This document shows positions 6,622-14,201 of a stretch of DNA of 16,842 nucleotides, one piece after another (the first letter of the stretch is position 1; each line of letters begins with the position of its first letter). Below the pieces are notes generated by a model. It ran no database searches, was not told the DNA's origin, and was given only the letters and a program-made list of their open reading frames with translations. The translations under genes were made by a program, and so were the position numbers. Source of the stretch: XYB1-FULL-44-23 sp964441445. Its GTDB lineage: Bacteria; Patescibacteriota; Microgenomatia; CAZETR01; Amesbacteraceae. The DNA lies in the NCBI GenBank assembly GCA_964441445.1, contig CAYTYO010000016.1, positions 1 to 16,842 of the forward strand. The letters are read 5' to 3'.

Positions 6622-8094
6622 CTATTTTATCCCCACAAGGGTCTTATAAATTCTCAAGTATCGTTCTGCCGCCACTTCCCAGGAAAAATCTTCCTTCATA
6701 CATGACATTCTCAGTGCGGTTATAACTTCCTTGTGTTTAAACGCTTCAACTGCCCGTGCCAGGGTTACCAAAAGTGAGTTCCCCTTAAATTCGGTAAATG
6801 TAAATCCGTTTTCTCCGTCGGTAACCGTATCAGCTAGTCCCCCAACTTTTCGCACTATCGGAATACATCCGTACGCCATTGCTTCCATCTGGACTATCCC
6901 ACATGGTTCAAACTTAGACGGATGCAGTAAAAAATCACACCCGGCAAATATTTGTCTTGGTAGTTTTTCGTCGTAGTTGAGATTAATCCCCACATTATCA
7001 GGATACTGTTTCGACAGCTCCAGGAAAAAGGTCTTATATTCAGCATCTCCGTCGCCGTTAACAATCAGTTGGGCGTCAAATTCTTGAATAATTGTTTCTA
7101 TAGTTTCCACGATTAGATCCAGGCCCTTTTGGGGCGTAAGCCGATAGGATAATCCGAACATCGGGAACTCCGCTCCTTTTTTTAATGCAAATTTATCCTG
7201 CAAATACAACTTATTCTGCTGTCGGCTTACCCATTCACCTTTTCTGTACTTGAACGCTAGGTTTTCATCTGTAAAAGAATCGTAATCGTCATAATCTAAC
7301 CCGTTTAAAATCCCCACTACTTTAGATCGCACTTCCCGCAGCAGGGGATCAAGTCCCTCGCCATATTCCTTGGACATTATTTCTTTAGCGTAAGTAGACG
7401 AAACCGTCGTAATCTGGTCGGAATAAAGTATTCCTCTCCTCATGCTGTTAAGTTTCGCGTAACCAGCCGCCATTAAATCGGGGATTTCCGATTTTCCTGC
7501 ATCAAAATCAAGTTCGGAAATAAACCGGTGGTCATATGGGGCCTGAAACCCAATGTTGTGAATTGTAAAAACAGTTTTTATGTTTTCCAGCTTTTCATAT
7601 TTCTTATAATCCTGCTCAAAATAATTTGCAGTTAGCGCCGTATGCCAATCATGGCAGTGAATAATATCCGGTGTCCAGGCATCATAAACTTTCAAAAACT
7701 CCCACATCCCTTTTTGTAGCAATCCCCAGCGGATATGGTCGTCCGCATATGCATATACGTTTGCCCGCAATTCATAGTATTCCTGATTTTCCAGGAAATA
7801 CGTGATCGGACTATTCGGTAATTGGTGGCTAAGTACGTTACAAATCAGATTTGTGCTCTTTTCGCCCTTTCCTGTGGGCACCTTCATTTGATCCACAATT
7901 TTCTTAAACTTATACTTCTTTGAGTCGATCTTGCCGTATTTAGGCATCATTATTCGTGCATCAACCCCGTCTTTAATTAATGCCTTCGGCAGATAGGAAA
8001 GTACTCGGGATAAGCCGCCCGCACTGGCGTAGGGCCACACCTCTGATGCAACAAATAGTACCCGCAAAGGTCTCCTTGAACTCCTCATAGCCAT
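6622..8094 (-). CDS. glgA: Glycogen/starch synthase-like GT5 glycosyltransferase
   Basis: A 490-residue GT-B glycosyltransferase of family GT5, which extends alpha-1,4-glucan from ADP- or UDP-glucose. N-terminal landmarks are VLFVASEVWPYASAGGL (12-28), DGVDARIMMPKYG and HCHDWHTAL. The C-terminal nucleotide domain has FGLSYRLTPQKGLDL, the retaining-GT motif E396PCGIVQME404, and GGLADTV. The length is normal for GlgA (about 480). The usual KTGGL motif reads SAGGL (S24), so the lysine that contacts the sugar nucleotide is replaced. The start at 8094 is fixed by an extended -10 ending 7 nt upstream; a second Met follows two codons later. It is divergent from the Clp-like gene and leads the two-gene unit with the protease-like gene. 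GT5 membership is firm; the exact donor and product are less so. Confidence 0.88.
   Translation of the reverse strand: MAMRSSRRPLRVLFVASEVWPYASAGGLSRVLSYLPKALIKDGVDARIMMPKYGKIDSKKYKFKKIVDQMKVPTGKGEKSTNLICNVLSHQLPNSPITYFLENQEYYELRANVYAYADDHIRWGLLQKGMWEFLKVYDAWTPDIIHCHDWHTALTANYFEQDYKKYEKLENIKTVFTIHNIGFQAPYDHRFISELDFDAGKSEIPDLMAAGYAKLNSMRRGILYSDQITTVSSTYAKEIMSKEYGEGLDPLLREVRSKVVGILNGLDYDDYDSFTDENLAFKYRKGEWVSRQQNKLYLQDKFALKKGAEFPMFGLSYRLTPQKGLDLIVETIETIIQEFDAQLIVNGDGDAEYKTFFLELSKQYPDNVGINLNYDEKLPRQIFAGCDFLLHPSKFEPCGIVQMEAMAYGCIPIVRKVGGLADTVTDGENGFTFTEFKGNSLLVTLARAVEAFKHKEVITALRMSCMKEDFSWEVAAERYLRIYKTLVGIK
6624..6629 (-). promoter_or_regulatory. Possible internal -10 box for the HESGH gene
   Basis: On the minus strand, TAAAAT (five of six) overlaps the last codons and stop of glgA. 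Its seventh downstream base is the G of the GTG start at 6617. The spacing matches the other leaderless promoters in this window, but AT-rich codons could produce it by chance. Confidence 0.35.
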
Positions 8095-8100
8095 AACTCA

Positions 8101-8109
8101 ATTATAACA
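8101..8109 (-). promoter_or_regulatory. Extended -10 promoter of glgA
   Basis: On the minus strand the sequence is TGT TATAAT, a full consensus extended -10. The hexamer ends 7 nt before the glgA ATG at 8094, predicting a leaderless mRNA. It overlaps the region where a -35 for the divergent Clp-like gene would lie. Confidence 0.65.
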
Positions 8110-8121
8110 GCAGCTGATTTT

Positions 8122-8130
8122 TGCTATAGT
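8122..8130 (+). promoter_or_regulatory. Extended -10 promoter of the Clp-like gene
   Basis: TGC TATAGT is an extended -10 with five of six matches, giving a predicted leader of about 6 nt before the ATG at 8143. A weak -35-like TTATAA at 8102-8107 (17 nt spacer) coincides with the divergent glgA -10. A weaker TAGACT at 8131-8136 is placed for a leaderless start. Confidence 0.5.
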
Positions 8131-8142
8131 TAGACTTAACAT

Positions 8143-10608
8143 ATGGGCTTTTTTGGCTGGCATTATTCTGATGGTCTGAACAATTATCTCCGTCGCTGGT
8201 ATTTTCTTATGGCTTGGGTTGTGCACTTCTTCTCGTTGCCGCTTTTACTTCCCAGTCTTTTCTCTCCCTGGAAACGCCTCATCGACGACGAAGAGCTTCC
8301 CGGCTTCAGTTTTGAGCGTTTTTTCCGCCGTTTTACTTTCAATCTCATTTCCAGAAGTATCGGTGCGGTAGTCCGGCTATTTTTGTTCGTTTTTGGCGTC
8401 TTAGCGCTGTTGCCGGCATTTTTCTTAGGTCTGGTAGGTCTCATCGCCTGGATATTAATTCCCTTCATCGGCATCCCATATTACTTAACCAGTGACCGCC
8501 GCCACCTTCGCCTTTATGACCAGATGTATCTGCGCCTGCAATCCGGCGCCGGTGGCGATGTTTTAAACGTTGTCTTTGACACTCTTCCCGGCAAGTTTGT
8601 CCTCACCAAAGTAGGTCTCGATATTCCGGCTATATCGGCTATTACTAACATGGAAGCTTGGAAGTTTTCCGAATTTGAACACACTTCGTTCGAACAATTT
8701 ATTGATCACCTGATACAAAGTGGAATTTGGCCTGAAGAACAGTTAATGAAGTTGGGTGCGGACTTTACCGATTTTCGCTATTCAGCTCGTTGGTGGGATA
8801 CAGTAAATAGCGTTCGTTCTGATGAAGACGACGACACTATTCATCTTAGTCAACCTGGATTAGGCTTGGAACTGCTTTTCGGTTACACTCCGCAGCTAAA
8901 CCAGTATTCGATGGATTTAGCAGCTCCGCAGGATTTTTCCCACCATCTCGTTGGCCGGGAATCCCTTGTCAACCGCATCGAACGTGAACTCACCGGGGGA
9001 TCTAGCGTCTTCTTAATTGGCCAGCCGGGAGTAGGTAGGAAAACAATTCTCATGGAATTTGCCCGCCGGGCTATGTCCGGGGAACTGGGTACCGACCTGC
9101 TTTACAAACGGGTTTTAGAATTGGATTACAATTTCCTCCTTTCCCAATCATTGGATGTCAATCAGAAAAAAGCCAAATTATCATATCTGCTTCGGGAAGC
9201 ATCCGAAGCCGGGAATATTATTTTAGTTATCCGCGATCTGCACCGGCTGGTTCACCCGGACGTTGAAGGTTTGGATTTTACCGACCTTTTTGAAAAGTTC
9301 CTGGAAAAACGCAAATTAAAAATTATTGCCGTTTCGTCTCAGGTTGAATATGAGCGCTTTATGCTTCCCAATATTCGTCTGCGCAAATACTTTCAGCCGG
9401 TTGAAGTGGAACCGGTTTCCAAGGATGATGCGCTGCTTATTTTATTTGAATTTGTCAGTCGCTGGGAAAAGATTAAGCATCTGACATTTTCCATTCGTAC
9501 CATAAGAAATATTCTTGATGGAGCGGACAATTACATTACCGACACACCCTTCCCCGAAAAAGTTCTCGAACTGCTTGATCATGTAGTTATCTACATGGAA
9601 AAAAAGCGTCAATCTCATTCGGTTCCTGAAGATGTTAACGCCGTTCTCTCCGAACAAACCGGCGTTTCCATGGCGAGGCTTACTCAATCCGAGAAAAAAC
9701 TCCTGGCTAACCTCGAAGAAGTTCTTCACACCAGTTTAGTCGGCCAGAATGTCGCGGTTAAGTTTATTGCTTCCAGTTTACGTGCCCGGACTGTGGGAAC
9801 TAAAAATCCCGAACGTCCGATCGGTTCCTTCCTGTTTTTAGGCCCGACCGGTGTAGGTAAGACCCAGGCTGCCAAAACTCTCGCCCGGGTTTACTATGGC
9901 TCCGAAGATTATCTGTTGCGTTTTGACATGGCTGAATATGCCGGCGCTGAAGGTATTACCCGTTTAATTGGTTCGGCTGATAAAAATCAGCCCGGAGCTT
10001 TAACTTCGGCCATTCGCAAACATCCCGCGAGCTTACTTTTATTAGACGAGATAGAAAAAGCTCCCAAGGAAATCTACAATCTGTTTTTGACACTTTTGGA
10101 CGAAGGCCATATCACCGACTCGATGGGTAAAAAAATTGTCTGTCGCCATCTTTTTGTCATTGCTACCTCTAATGCTGGCGCCATGAAAGTAAGGGAATTA
10201 GTGGCCGCGGGGACTGCACCCGAAATTTTACAGCAGGAAATGGTCAACTATATTCAGTCCAGTGGTATTTTTTCACCGGAATTCTTAAATCGTTTTGACG
10301 GAGTTGTTGTTTTCCAGTCATTAAGTCGGGAAGAGTTAACTGCTGTAGCCAAACTTATGCTCGAAGAAACCAAAAAAAATCTTGGGGTTAAAAACATCAC
10401 CCTGGAAATTACCGACGATGTCTGCCTCAAATTGGCGACAGAAGGCTATGAACCGGAGAATGGGGCGAGACCGATGCGCCGGATTGTGGATATTACGATC
10501 GGTGACGTAATTGGCACAGCTATCTTAAACGAAACTGTAAAACCCGGAGATCACATTCGTTTAGAACCTGGTCCGGGTCCGGGTGACTATCGTGTTGTGG
10601 TAATATAA
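8143..10608 (+). CDS. Membrane-anchored Clp/Hsp100-family ATPase with degenerate first AAA domain
   Basis: An 821-residue two-domain AAA+ unfoldase-like protein. Instead of a Clp N-domain it starts with hydrophobic helices, about residues 19-40 and 76-115, so it is probably anchored in the membrane with the ATPase in the cytoplasm. D1 has an altered Walker A, GQPGVGRKT (293-301, one residue more than GxxGxGKT), and a Walker B reading VIRD365L366H, where the catalytic Glu of DE is Leu. The RFQP-like RKYFQPVEVE segment still marks it as Clp-type. D2 looks fully active: GPTGVGKT (567-574), LLLLD635E636, sensor TSNAG, arginine finger R717 in FLNRFD, and sensor-2 GARPMRR (774-780). There is no ClpB middle domain and no evident IGF/LGF-type ClpP-docking loop. 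Sod follows after 7 nt. It may extract or remodel membrane proteins. Confidence 0.85.
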   Translation: MGFFGWHYSDGLNNYLRRWYFLMAWVVHFFSLPLLLPSLFSPWKRLIDDEELPGFSFERFFRRFTFNLISRSIGAVVRLFLFVFGVLALLPAFFLGLVGLIAWILIPFIGIPYYLTSDRRHLRLYDQMYLRLQSGAGGDVLNVVFDTLPGKFVLTKVGLDIPAISAITNMEAWKFSEFEHTSFEQFIDHLIQSGIWPEEQLMKLGADFTDFRYSARWWDTVNSVRSDEDDDTIHLSQPGLGLELLFGYTPQLNQYSMDLAAPQDFSHHLVGRESLVNRIERELTGGSSVFLIGQPGVGRKTILMEFARRAMSGELGTDLLYKRVLELDYNFLLSQSLDVNQKKAKLSYLLREASEAGNIILVIRDLHRLVHPDVEGLDFTDLFEKFLEKRKLKIIAVSSQVEYERFMLPNIRLRKYFQPVEVEPVSKDDALLILFEFVSRWEKIKHLTFSIRTIRNILDGADNYITDTPFPEKVLELLDHVVIYMEKKRQSHSVPEDVNAVLSEQTGVSMARLTQSEKKLLANLEEVLHTSLVGQNVAVKFIASSLRARTVGTKNPERPIGSFLFLGPTGVGKTQAAKTLARVYYGSEDYLLRFDMAEYAGAEGITRLIGSADKNQPGALTSAIRKHPASLLLLDEIEKAPKEIYNLFLTLLDEGHITDSMGKKIVCRHLFVIATSNAGAMKVRELVAAGTAPEILQQEMVNYIQSSGIFSPEFLNRFDGVVVFQSLSREELTAVAKLMLEETKKNLGVKNITLEITDDVCLKLATEGYEPENGARPMRRIVDITIGDVIGTAILNETVKPGDHIRLEPGPGPGDYRVVVI

Positions 10609-10609
10609 G
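10604..10609 (+). promoter_or_regulatory. Possible -10 box for sod
   Basis: TATAAG (five of six) overlaps the Clp-like stop codon and ends 7 nt before the sod ATG, the spacing seen at other starts here. Read-through from the upstream gene is an alternative. Confidence 0.3.
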
Positions 10610-10615
10610 TTTCTG

Positions 10616-11221
10616 ATGTTTACTCTTCCCGATTTACCGTATACATATGAAGCCCTAGAACCGTTCATAGACGCTAAAACTATGCATGTGCACCATGACC
10701 TGCATCACGCTGCATACGTAAAAAACTTGAATGCCGCGCTCGAGCCCGCCCCCGAATTATTTAACCGTGACATTGTTGACCTGGTCACAAATGTCAGCTT
10801 TTTACCTGAAGCTGTTCAGACTGCTGTCAGAAATCACGGCGGCGGTCATCTTAATCACTCTCTCTTTTGGCAGTATTTAACGCCGGAAAAAACTGCACCT
10901 CCAGCCAAACTTTTATCCGCCCTGGAAAATTCTTTTGGCAGCTTAGATAAGTTTAAGGAACAGTTTTCTGCCAAAGCCATTTCGCATTTCGGCAGTGGCT
11001 GGGCCTGGTTAGTTTTCAAACAGGGTAAATTGGATATTACCTCTACTTCCAATCAGGACTCTCCCTACACGACAGGGGAGATCCCGCTGTTGTGTCTGGA
11101 TGTTTGGGAACATGCCTACTATCTTCTCTACCAAAATCGCCGCGCGGAATATGTTGCTGCCTGGTGGAATGTAGTCAATTGGAACGCGGTTTCCAGCAAA
11201 TTTCTGGATGCTACTTCTTAG
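10616..11221 (+). CDS. sodA: Fe/Mn superoxide dismutase
   Basis: A 201-residue iron/manganese superoxide dismutase that converts superoxide to peroxide and oxygen in the cytoplasm; no signal peptide is visible. The family opening LPDLPYTYEALEP is intact. Metal ligands are H26 (in HVHHDLHHAAYV), H81 (LNHSLFW), D162 and H166 (DVWEHAYY). GGGHLNHSLFW and the Gln in SNQDSPY are the pattern of manganese-type enzymes, although metal choice cannot be settled from sequence alone. It follows the Clp-like gene by 7 nt, and no Shine-Dalgarno is present. The TAG stop lies inside the end of the convergent typA, so the two coding regions overlap by 11 bp. The gene could be co-transcribed with the Clp ATPase as a stress unit, which is inference. 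Confidence 0.95.
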   Translation: MFTLPDLPYTYEALEPFIDAKTMHVHHDLHHAAYVKNLNAALEPAPELFNRDIVDLVTNVSFLPEAVQTAVRNHGGGHLNHSLFWQYLTPEKTAPPAKLLSALENSFGSLDKFKEQFSAKAISHFGSGWAWLVFKQGKLDITSTSNQDSPYTTGEIPLLCLDVWEHAYYLLYQNRRAEYVAAWWNVVNWNAVSSKFLDATS

Positions 11222-13034
11222 TCGACCGTTGCGATTTTACCCGGTCCGTTTTATTAAGTACTTTTTTTCTTAACCGCAAACTGACTGGCGTAACTTCCAG
11301 TAATTCATCGTCTTCCAGGAAATCCAAGGCCTGTTCCAAACTCATTTTATAAGCAGGTGTTAGTGTGGTTTTAGAATCTTTATTGGCCGACCTGGTGTTG
11401 GTTAAATGTTTACCCTTGGTGATATTCATATCAATATCCATATCCCTGCTGTTTAAGCCGATAATCATCCCCTCATATACATCTTCACCCGGTTCAATAA
11501 AAGTAATTCCGCGTTCTTGTGCCGCTTCCAGCGAATAGGACAGTGACCTGCCGGCTTCAATTGCCACAAGTACTCCGTTTCTAAGTCGTTCCGCCACAGG
11601 TCCGATTTCGGCATACCCTGCAAATATCGTGTTAAACATGGCGGTCCCGCGGGTTCTGGTTAACAGTTCGTTTCTGGCCCCGATCATATTTCGTTGCGAA
11701 ATTACATACGAAATTCGGGTGTTCCCTTTTCCGTCTGCTTTCATATCTTCCATTTTGGCCCGTCTTTTTCCCATTTCCGTGGTGATTTCCCCCACATATT
11801 GATCCGGCACGTCTATCGTCACTTCGTCATATGGTTCATTGTGACCCTGAATAATTACCTGTGGTTTGGACACCTGCATTTCATATCCTTCCCGTCGCAT
11901 ATTTTCGATTAAGACAGCCAAATGCAATTCCCCTCTGCCCACCACTTCAAACTCACCACCGCCCACATCAGTAAATCTCATTCCTAAGTTAGTTTCTTTT
12001 TCCCGCAGCAGTCTTTCACCGATTTGTCGGCTGGTTACATATTTACCCTCTCTGCCGGCAAAGGGTGAGGTGTTTGCTCCGATGGTAATCTTCAGTGTCG
12101 GTTCGCTTACCTCAATAATCGGCAGTGCTTCTAAAACTGCAGGATCGGTAATGGTTTGTCCTATCTCAATTTGTTTCACCCCTGACACGGCCACAATGTC
12201 ACCGGCTCCGGCTTTGCTTACTTCTTCCCTGACAATTCCCTTACTGATATACAGTTTTTCTACGGTGTACACTCCGTGATTTTCGTCAGGAGTAATAAGG
12301 GCAACACGTTGTCCGACCGCAACTGTTCCTCTGGAAATTCTTCCTATCCCCAGTTTCCCCAGGTGGGTATCAAAGTCCAGCGTGGAAATAAGCATCTGGG
12401 TTGGTTTATCCACATCTTTCACCGCATTCGGCACTTCGCGCAGAATCATCTCGAACAGTGGCGTCAGGTCTCCTGGGGTTTCGGAATTATAGCCTTCCGG
12501 TAGTTTGTCAAAAGCTTTTCCGTCCCGGCCGACCACATAAATAGTCGGGAACTCTAATTGAGCCGCATCGGTGACCAGTTTCAGAAACAATTCTTCGGTT
12601 TCGGCGGTTACTTCTTCAGTTCTGGCATCTTTCTTATCAATCTTGTTAATTACCAATATGACTTTCAGTCCCGTTTGGATTGCCTTCTGCAGTACAAACC
12701 GGGTTTGCGGTAGGGGACCTTCCGCTGCATCAACCACTAACAGTGCCGCGTCGGCCATATTTAACACCCGCTCTACTTCACCGCCGAAATCGGCATGTCC
12801 CGGGGTATCAATAATATTAATCTTTACCCCCTTGTAAAAAACTGCCGTATTTTTGGACAAGATTGTAATTCCCCGTTCCCGCTCCAGATCATTACTGTCG
12901 AGAATTGTGGTCTGCTGCATCTCCGCCTGGTTATCCCGGAAAGTGTGTGTCTGTTTCAGCATCCCGTCGACCAGGGTAGTCTTCCCGTGGTCAACGTGGG
13001 CGATAATAGCAATGTTCCTGATGTCTTCAAACAT
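11211..13034 (-). CDS. typA: Ribosome-associated GTPase TypA/BipA
   Basis: A 607-residue translational GTPase of the TypA/BipA type, which binds the 70S ribosome at the EF-G site and helps growth or ribosome assembly under stress. The G1 motif is AHVDHGKTT (12-20), followed by RERGITI, DTPGH and NKID. TypA features further on are GRGELHLAVLIENMRREGYEM and, near the C-terminus, the LNSRDMDIDMNITKGKH segment. The length matches the family (about 605-615). The reading frame extends 20 codons further, to an ATG at 13094, but that tail matches no known TypA start and would overlap the divergent sigma gene. MFEDIRNIAIIAHVDHG at 13034 is the family's usual N-terminus. A weak TATTAC lies 6 nt upstream of the ATG. 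The stop overlaps the end of sod. Confidence 0.96.
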   Translation of the reverse strand: MFEDIRNIAIIAHVDHGKTTLVDGMLKQTHTFRDNQAEMQQTTILDSNDLERERGITILSKNTAVFYKGVKINIIDTPGHADFGGEVERVLNMADAALLVVDAAEGPLPQTRFVLQKAIQTGLKVILVINKIDKKDARTEEVTAETEELFLKLVTDAAQLEFPTIYVVGRDGKAFDKLPEGYNSETPGDLTPLFEMILREVPNAVKDVDKPTQMLISTLDFDTHLGKLGIGRISRGTVAVGQRVALITPDENHGVYTVEKLYISKGIVREEVSKAGAGDIVAVSGVKQIEIGQTITDPAVLEALPIIEVSEPTLKITIGANTSPFAGREGKYVTSRQIGERLLREKETNLGMRFTDVGGGEFEVVGRGELHLAVLIENMRREGYEMQVSKPQVIIQGHNEPYDEVTIDVPDQYVGEITTEMGKRRAKMEDMKADGKGNTRISYVISQRNMIGARNELLTRTRGTAMFNTIFAGYAEIGPVAERLRNGVLVAIEAGRSLSYSLEAAQERGITFIEPGEDVYEGMIIGLNSRDMDIDMNITKGKHLTNTRSANKDSKTTLTPAYKMSLEQALDFLEDDELLEVTPVSLRLRKKVLNKTDRVKSQRSTKK

Positions 13035-13092
13035 ATGTAGTAATATTGAGTTTCCACAAATAAAGCGCCTCCCAGCGCAACCTAATTTTACC

Positions 13093-13617
13093 ATGGATCA
13101 GACAAATCAAAGCTATAAAGACTTATCCGGGAAGATTTTTCGCTTCCTTTTGAAGCGCAATGGCGGGGACGAAAGTGTCGCCAGGAGTGTGCTCCAGGAC
13201 ACTTTTATCGCTGCCTTCCGCTCATATCACACCTTTCGTCACAAAAGCAGCTACTTTACCTGGCTGTGCAAAATTTCCCTCTCCAAATTAGCCGATTACT
13301 ACCGGGAACAGGTTCACTATCGTTCCAAAGTAGTCGTTCCGTCCGTTGACCAGTTTAACTCTCTTATTGATCCGGGTCTTAGTCACGAAGAAAGATTAAG
13401 CTTGGATGAGTTAAAAACTCAGGTCAATCGCTGTTTGGATCTATTACCCGGAAAATACCGCCGCCTTCTCCATCTTAAGTATTATCAAAGCTTAAGCACC
13501 CGGGAAATATGTGTGCTCCTCCAGATCACTCCCCGCCAATTGGAAGGCCGGCTTCGCCGTGCCCGTCTTTCCCTGGCTAAAGCGGTCACCCGTGTCTCTC
13601 CCGATATCAAGCCTTAA
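13093..13617 (+). CDS. ECF-type RNA polymerase sigma factor
   Basis: A 174-residue group 4 (extracytoplasmic function) sigma factor. Region 2 covers about residues 15-78 and contains SVLQDTFIAAFRSYHTF, the usual core-binding and -10-melting helices, followed by FTWLCKISLSKLADYYRE. Region 4 (about 118-168) starts with LPGKYRRLLHLKYYQSLSTREIC and ends with the -35-reading helix around PRQLEGRLRRARLSLAKA. No regions 1.1 or 3 are present. The frame continues 80 codons upstream, but that part lies antisense to typA and does not look like sigma, so I use the ATG at 13093. The gene is divergent from typA with 58 bp between. A small membrane protein follows 98 bp downstream, which could be its anti-sigma partner, but that is only positional inference. 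Confidence 0.88.
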   Translation: MDQTNQSYKDLSGKIFRFLLKRNGGDESVARSVLQDTFIAAFRSYHTFRHKSSYFTWLCKISLSKLADYYREQVHYRSKVVVPSVDQFNSLIDPGLSHEERLSLDELKTQVNRCLDLLPGKYRRLLHLKYYQSLSTREICVLLQITPRQLEGRLRRARLSLAKAVTRVSPDIKP

Positions 13618-13626
13618 TACTCAAAA

Positions 13627-13664
13627 GCTATTTGGCCTGTACATATATATTGTACGTAAATAGC
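13627..13664 (+). repeat. Interrupted palindrome/hairpin after the sigma gene
   Basis: GCTATTT (13627-13633) pairs with AAATAGC (13658-13664), and inside it GTACA (13639-13643) pairs with TGTAC (13651-13655) around TATATAT. An internal loop separates the two stems. It lies between the sigma factor and the small membrane protein and could be a 3' RNA hairpin or a regulator site. It has no U-run, so a classical terminator is not supported. Confidence 0.4.
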
Positions 13665-13715
13665 CTCATTAATACCGCAGCTTCCGGTCTTGGTATATAC
13701 TCATATTACTAACTG

Positions 13716-14057
13716 ATGTTTGGTTTTCTGCTCAAAATGTTGGTCACGGTATTCCTGATTGGCGGGATCGGTCTATTTATCACCGGGCGTTTCTCTGGCC
13801 AAATGCCGGATATTGGCAGTTTGGGGAATGTTTTAAACCTGGCCAAACAAGTTGATGTTAAAGCTGTTTCCTCCAATCTTAGTTATCAATTAGACAAACT
13901 CATTACCCACACCGATCGTTCCCCCATGGTCATGGGTATCGACATCACCAACAAAAGCCTGGAAGCCATGGTGGATTCAATTCGCAGTTTGCCCCCCCAA
14001 GAACTTGAGCTGGTACGTAAATTTGTTTGTGAAGACGCGTCACCTGCTGCTCAATAA
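13716..14057 (+). CDS. Small single-pass membrane protein next to the ECF sigma factor
   Basis: A 113-residue protein I do not recognise. Residues 5-25 (LLKMLVTVFLIGGIGLF) form a membrane helix or uncleaved signal anchor. The remaining 88 residues are soluble, with two likely amphipathic helices (about 37-63 and 80-103) and one cysteine near the end. It lacks the HxxxCxxC zinc anti-sigma motif, so if it is an anti-sigma factor it is not of the ZAS type. The ATG at 13716 has a TATTAC hexamer ending 7 nt upstream and a TATACT at 13696-13701, so it may have its own promoter, possibly one controlled by the sigma factor. The reading frame, membrane segment and placement support a real gene; the function is open. 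Confidence 0.65.
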   Translation: MFGFLLKMLVTVFLIGGIGLFITGRFSGQMPDIGSLGNVLNLAKQVDVKAVSSNLSYQLDKLITHTDRSPMVMGIDITNKSLEAMVDSIRSLPPQELELVRKFVCEDASPAAQ

Positions 14058-14166
14058 GTAAAAGCATAAGATTCACAACGTCCGAATCCCAATTCAAATT
14101 TCAACTTCGCCGCACGTCACTTATTTTTAACAACCAACCCGACGAATATAAATCGTTACCCAATAT

Positions 14167-14195
14167 TTGATCGCCTAATACATATTTGTTAGCAT
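14167..14195 (+). promoter_or_regulatory. Promoter of the methyltransferase-like gene
   Basis: TTGATC at 14167-14172 (four of six to TTGACA), a 17-nt spacer, then TAGCAT at 14190-14195 preceded by TGT as an extended -10. The predicted start of transcription, 7 nt after the hexamer, is the A of the ATG at 14202. Confidence 0.5.
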
Positions 14196-14201
14196 TGACC
14201 C

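Noticed and set aside
12853..13092. Eighty-codon upstream extension of the sigma factor
   Set aside because: It is antisense to typA, does not resemble sigma sequence, and region 2 begins soon after ATG 13093.
13035..13094. Twenty-codon N-terminal extension of typA to ATG 13094
   Set aside because: It is unlike any TypA N-terminus and overlaps the divergent sigma gene start; ATG 13034 gives the family's standard opening.
14058..14201. Small gene between the membrane protein and the methyltransferase
   Set aside because: Only short frames occur; the stretch contains the methyltransferase promoter near its end and nothing else I can support.
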